Positions 26,884-35,202 of a DNA stretch of 64,000 nucleotides are shown piece by piece (within the stretch, counting starts at the first letter, position 1; every line of letters starts with the position of its first letter). The notes below the pieces were generated by a model. That model made no database searches, was not told the origin of the DNA, and worked only from the letters and a program-made list of their open reading frames with translations. This DNA comes from Filomicrobium insigne (lineage in GTDB: Bacteria > Pseudomonadota > Alphaproteobacteria > Rhizobiales > Hyphomicrobiaceae), in the NCBI RefSeq assembly GCF_900104305.1, contig NZ_FNJC01000002.1, forward strand, positions 806,001 to 870,000, read 5' to 3'. Both the position numbers and the translations under genes were made by a program.

Positions 26884-29484
26884 TCAGCTCGCAAGCGCCA
26901 TAGATGCCTGCTGACGTTCCGCTACAATCCCACTAAGCATGGAAAGAAGCGCGTTACGGTCAAACTTGGCAATCCGCCCTGCCAATACCTGTGCCGGGAA
27001 ACTCATCCGGTGCCCGCTCGCCTCTCCATCCAAACCGATTATCGGTATGTTGCCCCGCCCAATCGCCTGACAAGCCTCCTGGATGGCTTTGAGATTGAGG
27101 CCCGGCTCCTCAAGGTCGATTAATACCGTATCGAACTCGCCGCCGCTTTCCTGCAGCAGGGCCTTAGCACCGTGCGAATCTGCACGCACGTTGACGCTAA
27201 ACCCAGCCGCAGCCAAGGTCGGACACAAAACATCTGTCGCGTACGTATCCCGCGAGACAACAAGAAGTCGTGTACCATTTGTCTGCGATTTAAGGTCCGG
27301 CTCGGGGAAAGCGCCCCGCAGGTGATAGGCAATATCGACCAATTCCACGGCGTGATTCTTGACCACCGTCGTACCGATGATATCGGAACCTGGATTATCC
27401 ATCTGAATGTCGAGCTTGCCTTCGAAGATATCGATAATCTCATCGACAAGCAGTCCCATCGTCCGGGAGCCGATGGAAATTATGAGCGCGGGACTTACGG
27501 GTCGTGCATAGACATCAACCGCTGGAGACGCCGGAACGATCGGCATCAAGCGACCCTGATGTTGCACAACATACTGACCGTTGGCTTCTTCGATCCGATC
27601 AGCTTCCACAGACTCGATACGCCCGACCAGAGATAGTGGAAGGATCTTAGGTGCACCGCCACCAGCACGGAACAGAACGTAGCGCGAGCTTTCCGATCTC
27701 GCCGCAACTTCACGTACGGATTCGGACTTACGTTCCGCAGATTTTTCGATACCCAGAGCGACCGCGACGCCTGCCGGATCGATAATGAGAACGACGGAGC
27801 CATCACCGAGGATCGTATGGCCAGTGAAGATGCTGAGGTGCGCGATAGTCGCACTAAGCGGCTTCACAACGATTTCCTGGACATCCGCGACGTCATCGAC
27901 AATCACACCGATCGTCTGCGAACCGACGCGCATAATGACAACCAACGTATCACGATCATTGTCATTGTCGGTCATGCCAAGCACCGACCGCAACGCGACG
28001 ACGGGAATGACCTGCTCACGCAGTTTGAGCACCAGCGAGTTTTGAAGTCGCTCGATCTTATGCGGCGATTGCCCCCCGATGCCGACCGCCTCGACAACGG
28101 CGTGCTGAGGAAGTGCGAAGCGTTGATCGCCCACTTCGACAATGAGGGCCGGGGCGATAGCAAGAGTCAGCGGAATACGCAGCGAGAAGCGGGAACCCGC
28201 TCCGGGCGCGCTCGACAAGGAGACCGACCCGCCAATGGATTCAATGTTCGACTTCACAACGTCCATGCCGACACCGCGGCCGGAAACGTTCGTGATGTTG
28301 CTTGCGGTCGAAAAACCAGGCTCGAAGATCTGCTGATAGATCTCCTGCTGCGTCATCGCAGCCAAGCCAGCTTCCGTGGCAATACCGCTCGATAGGATCT
28401 TAGACTTGATCTTATCGATATTCAGCCCACGCCCATCATCCACGATATCGATCGTGATCTGGCCGGCCTCGTGCGAAGCAGATACCCGAATGGTACCCAT
28501 TTCCGGCTTACCAGCCGCCGCCCGCTCGTCCGGACGTTCGATGCCGTGATCCGCACAGTTGCGGATCAAGTGTGTCATCGGATCGCGAATGACATCTATG
28601 AGCTGACGGTCAAGCTCAGTATCGGCGCCTTCCGTAACCAGATTGATCTTCTTGCCAAGTTCGGATGAGAGCTCACGGATAAGACGAGGCAAGCTTGAAT
28701 AAAGACGACCAACCGGCTGCATACGCGCCCGCATCACAGCGTCCTGCAGATCGCTCGTCACTGTCGACAAACGCTGTAACGGCGCTTTGACGGTATCTTC
28801 CTCGCGATTGCGTGTCAGTTCGAGCAGCTGGTTTCGCGTCAGCACCAGCTCGGAAACAAGTTGCATAATCCGCTCGATGGTATCGACCGTGACGCGGATC
28901 GTTTCTTGGCTATGGGCACCCTCTGATTTCTTAGAGTTGCCATTCGACGCCGGATTAGCCTTGTTGGTGCTCTCATCGGTTTTTGCTTCTGCAAGCGGTG
29001 CGGACGCGACTTCTGTCGCGGACATCACAGCCTCGTCTTCTTCCGCCCCGGTTTGCGCAGAAGATACCTCGGTGGTCTCAACCTGTGCAGACGCTTCCGT
29101 TTCTTTGAGAGCATTGGCAGCGTGATCCGCCAGCATACTCACAAGATCGGAATCATCACCTTCCGGTTCGCCGCCGTGCTCCTCGATTTCCTCGATTAGC
29201 CCTTTAATGCGATCGATTGCCGCCAGGATCAACGTAACCGTGTGTTCTGTAGGTGGCGCACCGTCGCGCAGCTCGCTGATGAGCGTCTCCGCACCGTGCG
29301 CAACATCCTGAAGTCGGTTCAGGCCAAGGAAGCTGGAGGTGCCTTTAATCGTATGAACGAGACGAAAAATACTGGCGATGAGCGATGCATCTGACGGATC
29401 CCGTTCGAACTGAACAAGTTGGTTTTCCGCGCCCTCGATATGCTCCGTCGTCTCTACCAGAAAATCTCTAAGTAGCTCATCCAT
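26884..29484 (-). CDS. cheA: hybrid chemotaxis histidine kinase CheA with C-terminal receiver
   Basis: CheA autophosphorylates in response to receptors and passes phosphate to CheY and CheB. This 866-residue form has an Hpt domain (His44 in LVHTIKGTSSFLGL) and then an acidic disordered linker (about 110-190) in place of a clear CheY-binding P2 domain. The dimerisation helices come next. The ATPase has HLIRNCADHGIE, DDGRGLN and GRGVGMDVV, and two CheW-like domains follow. The chain ends in a receiver-like domain (from about 735). That receiver keeps an Asp in VLIDLEEPG but lacks the usual acidic pair (VVSRD), so phosphorylation there is doubtful. It follows the unknown gene at 29513 with a 28-nt gap. 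Confidence 0.95.
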   Translation of the reverse strand: MDELLRDFLVETTEHIEGAENQLVQFERDPSDASLIASIFRLVHTIKGTSSFLGLNRLQDVAHGAETLISELRDGAPPTEHTVTLILAAIDRIKGLIEEIEEHGGEPEGDDSDLVSMLADHAANALKETEASAQVETTEVSSAQTGAEEDEAVMSATEVASAPLAEAKTDESTNKANPASNGNSKKSEGAHSQETIRVTVDTIERIMQLVSELVLTRNQLLELTRNREEDTVKAPLQRLSTVTSDLQDAVMRARMQPVGRLYSSLPRLIRELSSELGKKINLVTEGADTELDRQLIDVIRDPMTHLIRNCADHGIERPDERAAAGKPEMGTIRVSASHEAGQITIDIVDDGRGLNIDKIKSKILSSGIATEAGLAAMTQQEIYQQIFEPGFSTASNITNVSGRGVGMDVVKSNIESIGGSVSLSSAPGAGSRFSLRIPLTLAIAPALIVEVGDQRFALPQHAVVEAVGIGGQSPHKIERLQNSLVLKLREQVIPVVALRSVLGMTDNDNDRDTLVVIMRVGSQTIGVIVDDVADVQEIVVKPLSATIAHLSIFTGHTILGDGSVVLIIDPAGVAVALGIEKSAERKSESVREVAARSESSRYVLFRAGGGAPKILPLSLVGRIESVEADRIEEANGQYVVQHQGRLMPIVPASPAVDVYARPVSPALIISIGSRTMGLLVDEIIDIFEGKLDIQMDNPGSDIIGTTVVKNHAVELVDIAYHLRGAFPEPDLKSQTNGTRLLVVSRDTYATDVLCPTLAAAGFSVNVRADSHGAKALLQESGGEFDTVLIDLEEPGLNLKAIQEACQAIGRGNIPIIGLDGEASGHRMSFPAQVLAGRIAKFDRNALLSMLSGIVAERQQASMALAS

Positions 29485-29512
29485 AGATCCCGTGCCCCCC
29501 GGCCCCCAAAGC

Positions 29513-30034
29513 TCAATTCGCAGGTATCATTCGGTCCGCCATCGATTGCGGAGCTTCGACAGGCGCTGCGTATCCGTTGTTGACGAGATCCGCCAAATCA
29601 GAAAGCGCCGAACGTAGTTTCAACGAAATCTGCTCGCAATACTCTTCGACATCCTCGGCTTCGATTTCACCCTTTCCGTCACGGCGGCTTTTGATGACAT
29701 CAATGCTTTCGAGACACATCAAATTGACTGCATCGACACGCGCTTCAAATTCGGTCCGCAATTCATCGCAGATCGAATCATAGATTTCTAAAGTCAGTTT
29801 GCTGCCCGGCAATTCCGAATGCGTAAAGTACTCACGGTACGTCCGAGGCGCCCAACCCAGTAGCTCATCGACCATTTCCGGCAAAAGCACGGGTAGATTT
29901 TCAATCAGAAGAAGCACCTCGTTGAAATGATTCAGAAAATCATTTGCAATTCCCGAGGCAGGATTGACGAGCGCGGCCGCCCGTTCTTCAAGATCCGATG
30001 GTACCGCTTCAACATTTGAATCTTCGCGCATCAC
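29513..30034 (-). CDS. conserved-looking helical protein heading the chemotaxis operon
   Basis: This acidic, mostly helical 173-residue protein belongs to no named family I can assign. Near its N-terminus it has LVNPASGIANDFLNHFNEVL, followed by ENLPVLLPEMVDELLGW and PRTYREYF, blocks that look conserved rather than random. I believe similar uncharacterised proteins occur in other Hyphomicrobiales, but cannot check. There is no signal peptide or membrane segment. It is the first gene of the cheA-cheW-cheY-cheR operon, 28 nt before cheA. A role in the chemotaxis complex or switch is likely from context. CheZ-like phosphatase activity is possible, but I see no CheZ signature. Confidence 0.7.
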   Translation of the reverse strand: MMREDSNVEAVPSDLEERAAALVNPASGIANDFLNHFNEVLLLIENLPVLLPEMVDELLGWAPRTYREYFTHSELPGSKLTLEIYDSICDELRTEFEARVDAVNLMCLESIDVIKSRRDGKGEIEAEDVEEYCEQISLKLRSALSDLADLVNNGYAAPVEAPQSMADRMIPAN

Positions 30035-30109
30035 TGGCTCCCCGTTGCAGTGGCCCGTGTTTTCACGGATTTAGGCCGAGCATCATATCCTCGTATAGTT
30101 TCCAGTACT

Positions 30110-30137
30110 TAACAAACGACTACGAAAATATTTGTTA
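30110..30137. repeat. dyad upstream of the che operon
   Basis: TAACAAA and TTTGTTA (7 bp each) flank a 14-nt spacer. The dyad lies about 75 nt upstream of the first che-operon gene and about 100 nt past the fliM stop. The AT-rich symmetric half-sites suggest a regulator-binding site; no T-run supports a terminator. Confidence 0.4.
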
Positions 30138-30236
30138 GGCTCGAAACAGCCAAAAACACTTGAAATTGCGGGATTTTCACCAGATCACGCGTCTACTGAA
30201 GCTCTAAGCCACCTTTGTCGGCACCAAACTCCATTT

Positions 30237-31187
30237 TTACGCTCGTTTGGATTTTAGAATCATTTCGCCAAGAAACTGCTCGCTCGGGTCGAGCGCTTGT
30301 TCCAATCGCAGAGAAATCTGCCCCCGGGATTGCCCCAGTTTGCATTCGAACAGGGGGGTGCCGTCGCACTCCAAAATGACTCCGCCAAAGTCACCGGAAT
30401 TGGCTTCGAGCACCTGCCCGACTTTCAGATTTGCAATCTGATCAATCGTCATTGTCGGCCCCTCTAGGTGGGCTTCAAGACGCGCCACTGTGCGCGCAAC
30501 TCCATCACCCATGCGCTGCGTCCATACGGGGTCGGCCACCGTAGTCGCCTCGCCGGTCCCGCGCTGCAGTTTGGCGCGCATCTGGTGCAGAGCCGTCTGC
30601 GGTATCATGATGAACATACGCCCACCATGATCGAGCACTTGAGACAGCACCTGGCTCACTGAAACCGGGAAGTCGCTCTGCCCCATCATCGTGAATTCGA
30701 TAGTCGGCTCAAAACGCTCAAGTTCGAATTCCGTTGGCGAGATACGTCCAAACTCTCGGCGCATTGCGTCAACCGAGATCCTCGAGATCTCTTTAGCTAT
30801 ACGCACTTCAAGATTGGAAAGGGGTCGTTGATCGTCGAAAGGGGCAGTTGATCCGTCGCCGCCAAAAATCGCCTCGAGCAAAAAATAAACAAGGCGCTTA
30901 TCGACCCCCACGACAATCCGCGCGTCCCACGCGGTTGCATAATAGATGAAGGCAACGCAATCCTCGTAGCTTTCGAGGACATCCCAGGCATTTGAAAGCT
31001 CGATGCCATTCACAAGCAACGACAAAGGCGTCGTCACCCATTCGCGCAACTGCTCTGTGCATGTCCCGGCGACTGACTCAAAAACAGCCGCAAGCCCAGG
31101 TAATTGTTCAAGCGAAAGCTTCGGCGGTTGAAACAGCCGCTCTACGGTATCCTTGCCACCCAGTGAAGCGGCCTTGCCATTGCTCAT
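30237..31187 (-). CDS. fliM: flagellar motor switch protein FliM
   Basis: FliM forms the middle of the C-ring and normally binds CheY-P. The 316-residue protein covers the FliM core (about 35-230), with WDVLESYEDCVAFIYYATAW and EAIFGGDG, and a C-terminal SpoA domain (IDQIANLKVGQVLEANSG). The N-terminus, MSNGKAASLGGKDTVERL, does not contain the LSQxEIDALL CheY-binding peptide of enterobacterial FliM. It lies 100 nt downstream of fliG on the same strand. Confidence 0.93.
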   Translation of the reverse strand: MSNGKAASLGGKDTVERLFQPPKLSLEQLPGLAAVFESVAGTCTEQLREWVTTPLSLLVNGIELSNAWDVLESYEDCVAFIYYATAWDARIVVGVDKRLVYFLLEAIFGGDGSTAPFDDQRPLSNLEVRIAKEISRISVDAMRREFGRISPTEFELERFEPTIEFTMMGQSDFPVSVSQVLSQVLDHGGRMFIMIPQTALHQMRAKLQRGTGEATTVADPVWTQRMGDGVARTVARLEAHLEGPTMTIDQIANLKVGQVLEANSGDFGGVILECDGTPLFECKLGQSRGQISLRLEQALDPSEQFLGEMILKSKRA

Positions 31188-31288
31188 GTCGCTTCCCTAC
31201 AGCGCACTTGGCTTCAAGCGAAGATTAATAAAGTATTAGCCCTTCGCGAAACTGAAGCCGTCTTCACCCAACTGAAACGCTTGTGAGC

Positions 31289-32290
31289 TTAGTACTCGTC
31301 TTCGCCACCGATCTCGATCAGGCCGCGATTGGCCATGTCGAGGGCAAGATCAGCGATAGACCTGCGAGCCTGCATAATGTCCTTCCGGACACCAGCCGCG
31401 CCGCTGGCAAGCTCTTGCTCGATGATGCGCCGCGCACGGGTCGATACAGATTCGAGAACTGCTTCGGTAACCGGCCGGTCTGCACCCTTCAAAGCCAACA
31501 TAACCGTTTCAGGCGGCACTTCATCGAACAGGCGCGTACGAACTTCGATGCTGAGCTTGACGATATCGTCGAAGGTAAACAACAGGCCACGCACGATCTT
31601 AGCCTCTTTCGGCCGATATTCCTCAAGCCCGTTAAGGACTTCGTCCATCTGCTCGCGGTCAAGCTTGTTGATGATATCAGCCAGGCGCGCATGAATATCC
31701 GGACCGTTGGACCGGGCAACCCTGGTAATGAGGTGCTGCGCCAGAACGTCTTCCAGTATACGCACAGGGGCATCCAACACTGGCTTGATCGTCAGCATGC
31801 GCCGCGTCAGTTCTTTGCGCAATTCCAGTGGCAATTGACTGATAACGCTCGCAGCCAAGCCCGGCGCAAGCTTTGACAGAACATAGGCCGCAACCTGCGG
31901 ATGCTCTTTCGTCAGATACTGCACTGTGGCCGACTCCGGCATCTTCGCTAGCCGGGGCCAAACGACCTTGCCCGCATCGCCACGCAAATCCGACATCAAC
32001 TCTGCAGCCTGATCTTCAGGTAGGAAACCCGAAATCAGCTGCTCGGCAACGTTGTCGTTGCCCATCAGATCGGCCCCGATCGACATAGCTTCAGAGAGCT
32101 CTTCGACCAGGTTTTCTATGGCTTTGCGCGGCACACGACCTAGAGTCGAGGCGGTACGTGCAAGATGTTTGAGATCTTCTTCGTCGAAATGCTTGACGAT
32201 GCGATCGGCATTTTCCTTGCCCATGGCCAGCAGGAGCGCCGCTGTCCGTTCAGCACCACGGAGCCGCGTTTTGCCAGTCACTTTTTCCAA
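31289..32290 (-). CDS. fliG: flagellar motor switch protein FliG
   Basis: FliG is the switch protein that touches the MotA stator and generates torque. This 333-residue chain has the three armadillo-like domains in order: GAERTAALLLAMGKENADRI, then the middle domain with KEHPQVAAYVLSKL, then the C-terminal domain with TFDDIVKLSIEVRTRLF. The charged helix near ERMDEVL-like sequence (EQMDEVLNGLEEYRP) is also present. It lies between cheY2 and fliM, all on the minus strand. Confidence 0.96.
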   Translation of the reverse strand: MEKVTGKTRLRGAERTAALLLAMGKENADRIVKHFDEEDLKHLARTASTLGRVPRKAIENLVEELSEAMSIGADLMGNDNVAEQLISGFLPEDQAAELMSDLRGDAGKVVWPRLAKMPESATVQYLTKEHPQVAAYVLSKLAPGLAASVISQLPLELRKELTRRMLTIKPVLDAPVRILEDVLAQHLITRVARSNGPDIHARLADIINKLDREQMDEVLNGLEEYRPKEAKIVRGLLFTFDDIVKLSIEVRTRLFDEVPPETVMLALKGADRPVTEAVLESVSTRARRIIEQELASGAAGVRKDIMQARRSIADLALDMANRGLIEIGGEDEY

Positions 32291-32427
32291 GAACGCCTCG
32301 CCGGTCGCTTGTCAGAATCCTCTTGGAAAACGAGTTCCCGGGCTCCATGGAACCCTTGGCCAAACGACCACTCTCGCCTCCGCATGCCCAACGCAAACTC
32401 AGAAACGTCTCAATACGCCGCCTTGAC

Positions 32428-32814
32428 TCAGGCAGCGTATTTCGCAAACACGCCGTCAATCTTTTCCTTCAGAACTGGAGCTGTGAAGGGTTTAATCAGA
32501 TAGCTGTCAACGCCGGCAGCCTTTGCCGCCTCGATATTTTCGGTTTTGGATTCCGCCGTCACCAGGATGAAGGGCGTGTCCTTAAGGTTGGCGTCGCTAC
32601 GCACAGCTTTCAGCAGATCATAACCGGTCATAGGCTCCATATTCCAATCGGAGATGACGAGGCCGTAGCTTTTCTGCTTGAGCTTTTCGAAGGCTTCCGC
32701 ACCGCTGGCGGCTTCGTCCACGTTCTCGAAACCAACCTGCTTCAGCAGCTTCCGGATAATGCGCACCATCGTGCTGTAATCATCCACCACAAGTACTGCG
32801 ATATCCGTATTCAT
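32428..32814 (-). CDS. cheY: CheY-like response regulator next to fliG
   Basis: This 128-residue classic CheY has the acidic pair D11-D12, phosphoacceptor Asp56 in VISDWNMEPMTG, TAESKTENI with the switch Thr, and Lys in SYLIKPFTAP. Its closer likeness to motor-acting CheY and its place beside fliG and fliM make it the better candidate for binding the flagellar switch. The other copy (25911) lies in the che operon. A 281-nt gap upstream, after slt, should hold its promoter, so it may be transcribed apart from the fliF operon. Confidence 0.94.
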   Translation of the reverse strand: MNTDIAVLVVDDYSTMVRIIRKLLKQVGFENVDEAASGAEAFEKLKQKSYGLVISDWNMEPMTGYDLLKAVRSDANLKDTPFILVTAESKTENIEAAKAAGVDSYLIKPFTAPVLKEKIDGVFAKYAA

Positions 32815-33095
32815 GATCTATCCCTCCAAAGCCCGAGACAACTCTGTGCCCAGCCTAATTTTTTTCAGCTCCAGCTGGCGCCCATGTCGTTGCATCCGCC
32901 AAGACTGCCGCGTCCCAATTTGGAGCCTATAAACCCTTGAAAATCTCTTACTGCCGAATGCTTTCGCCAACCTAGCGCATCTCGTTGTCTCGGCCTGGCG
33001 ACGCCAGCTTGCAAAAGCATCTTGTAATCAACGCCAATAGCAGATTCGCTCACAATGGAGCACATGAAACCCCGGGCGCATAAGCATTTACAAAA

Positions 33096-33665
33096 CTACC
33101 TGCCGCAGAAATGCCGCGCCGCTTTCGTCCACTCCGCAAACCCTGTCGCAACCATGTTATCGATCACGCGACACACATAACGCTTCTGAGCTGCATCATT
33201 ATTAGGCCCCGCATGATAGCGGGCGACAGCCATGACCCAACTGCCTTCACGGGCGTGCAATTCCTTGAGGAACAAGGCCGCGTAAGCGACATTCCGTGCC
33301 GGATCGAGCATGTCATCCAGTGAGCGGAACTTATCTGCGTGCCAGTAGTGATTAATCTGCATGCATCCGATATCGATCAGCTTGATACCGCGCGCGCGTG
33401 ATTCCTGAACACGGGCCGCAGCCTGTCGCCGTGTTAAATCGTAGACGGCATCGCCGTCGATATTGAGCGCATATGGACGCAACCCATCACCGCGGCCGGT
33501 CTCAGTTAGTCCGACGGCATAAAGGATCCCGAGGGGGATATTGTGCAACTTTGCCGCACGCGCCATTTCCCGCTCACAGACATTCGCGGTCTCCGCACTT
33601 AGCGTCCCGGCCAAACTAAACGAAAACGCCACCGCGAGAGCGAGACTGAGAATTGTCCTGGTCAT
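33096..33665 (-). CDS. exported lytic transglycosylase (SLT domain), flagellar
   Basis: This 189-residue periplasmic muramidase has a signal peptide (ILSLALAVAFSFSLAGTLSA-E). The SLT domain has catalytic Glu in VGLTETGRG, followed by IDIGCMQINHYWH and VAYAALFLKELHAREG. It should open the peptidoglycan for rod or hook assembly. This would complement the FlgJ-type protein at 59199, which has only the rod-binding half. The ATG at 33665 gives the best signal peptide. The first 50 nt of the gene overlap the 3' end of fliK in another frame, so the two are tightly coupled. Confidence 0.86.
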   Translation of the reverse strand: MTRTILSLALAVAFSFSLAGTLSAETANVCEREMARAAKLHNIPLGILYAVGLTETGRGDGLRPYALNIDGDAVYDLTRRQAAARVQESRARGIKLIDIGCMQINHYWHADKFRSLDDMLDPARNVAYAALFLKELHAREGSWVMAVARYHAGPNNDAAQKRYVCRVIDNMVATGFAEWTKAARHFCGR

Positions 33666-35202
33666 GTGTCCCCTCACCACCGTGTTGCGAACTCGGGTTT
33701 TGCCCTCCAGCCGCCGGCCGCCGCTCGCCCTGCTCGCCGAAGGATTGCCCCGTCAAACCGGACGAGGTCGCTGAATTGCCCGCCTCACCTTGAGCATGAG
33801 TTGGATCAGCGCCCGTGGTCGCTGTCGTCGTCATCTGAGAATGTACGCGGTGGTCACCCTCAACGACGCGCACCACAACTTCGTCGACGACATAGCCGGA
33901 CGACCGCAGATAATGGGTAAGTTGGTCCGTATTTTTCGCAATTGTTGCAGCCGCCTCTGATCTGCCAAACCCAAGTTCGACGTTTAGGACGTCATTGCGG
34001 AGCGACATACGGACCACGACACTGCCCAAATCACGTGGCTCGAGCTTAATTTCCAGAACCTTCAGCACGGGATCGGATTGCTTTACGTGCACCTGACCGG
34101 AACTCCGGGTCTCACTCAAGGGGCGAGCGTGCTCGAGTTCCTGTAAAATTCTTGTCCCGATCTGCCCACTAACGTCACCGGAGGCCGACCTTGCCACGCT
34201 TTGAGCAATCTGTTCGGCCCGCACATCGGTTTGCGTCAACGTAGAACTTCGGCCAGCTTTATCGGATCGCACTTCAGCTTGCATCCGCGACACGTCGCGA
34301 GCTGATTTACCAAGATCTTTTTGGGCACCACGCCCGTCAGCGCGTCGTGCAAGATCGTAAGCTTCTAGTTCGCTGTCCGGCTTAACGGGTGAGAAATGCG
34401 TTTCCGCCAGAGATACATTTATCTTTGCGGGAACATCCATCGGTCCGCGCTGCGCGGCAACATCACGCTTCCCGGTCTCTCGGCCCTGCGACAGAACTGC
34501 GGTGAGCTGAGCCACCGCAGGCTGAACCGCTCCCGGCAGAATCGGCCCGGCGGGATTTCGGGAAGCTGCCTGATTCGCTTGAACCGCTACATCATTTGCC
34601 ACACGGTTTGCTTGTCTCGAAGTCTCGATCGCACTGGCGTCGCGAGCTTGCCTTGCGCCCTGCAAATCATCGGCAGGCAACCCTGACATTAGGTTCTTAC
34701 CAATGCCGTCGCCTCTACCCACCGCCGTCTTCGCAGAGCCAACTCCTAAGCTGGCATCGCCTGCGCCCCCCCCTGTTGGAGCCGCCCCAACCAAGTGAGA
34801 CGACACATCGGGCACCGGCTCCTGGGCCGCCTTGGTCGTCCGATCAGCCTGAGATGCGTCTTCAGATTCTAAATCAGCTTCCCGCAAAGAGCCCGTGGAG
34901 GTTCCATCCTCAGTCGCGTCGGCGCGCGCGCCATCCTCGTCAGTGGGCTCCGAACCCTGCGGCCACCGCACTGAAAGTCCACGCACGCGGGATCCCGACG
35001 TGGCCGTGTCGGCATTAGTCTCCGCATCGCCATCGCGAGATTTATTTCCCTTGGCAAGGATTTGTTCGAACCCCTCGCCCTGGTCGTTCGCAATATCCGC
35101 ATGCCCTTTGCCGCCGCCGGCCTCCGACCGCCCCTTGGCGCCACCGACAGCACTTGCACCATGTCCAGCATCACCGAGAAACAAAGTCGCGTCCGCCATC
35201 AA
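33616..35202 (-). CDS. fliK: flagellar hook-length control protein (FliK/MotD type)
   Basis: FliK measures hook length and switches export specificity through FlhB. This 528-residue protein is mostly disordered and rich in Gly, Ala, Asp and Ser. The conserved C-terminal domain has LKVLEIKLEPRDLGSVVVRM and NTDQLTHYLRSSGYVVDEV at about residues 385-450, followed by another Ser/Gly-rich tail. In rhizobia this protein was first called MotD. It lies directly after motC, overlapping it by ATGA-like coupling at 35199-35202. Confidence 0.88.
   Translation of the reverse strand: MMADATLFLGDAGHGASAVGGAKGRSEAGGGKGHADIANDQGEGFEQILAKGNKSRDGDAETNADTATSGSRVRGLSVRWPQGSEPTDEDGARADATEDGTSTGSLREADLESEDASQADRTTKAAQEPVPDVSSHLVGAAPTGGGAGDASLGVGSAKTAVGRGDGIGKNLMSGLPADDLQGARQARDASAIETSRQANRVANDVAVQANQAASRNPAGPILPGAVQPAVAQLTAVLSQGRETGKRDVAAQRGPMDVPAKINVSLAETHFSPVKPDSELEAYDLARRADGRGAQKDLGKSARDVSRMQAEVRSDKAGRSSTLTQTDVRAEQIAQSVARSASGDVSGQIGTRILQELEHARPLSETRSSGQVHVKQSDPVLKVLEIKLEPRDLGSVVVRMSLRNDVLNVELGFGRSEAAATIAKNTDQLTHYLRSSGYVVDEVVVRVVEGDHRVHSQMTTTATTGADPTHAQGEAGNSATSSGLTGQSFGEQGERRPAAGGQNPSSQHGGEGTHDQDNSQSRSRGGVFV

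Noticed and set aside
26884-29484. several long plus-strand frames opposite cheA
   Set aside because: They come from codon bias of a long GC-rich gene; none has a ribosome site or known domain.
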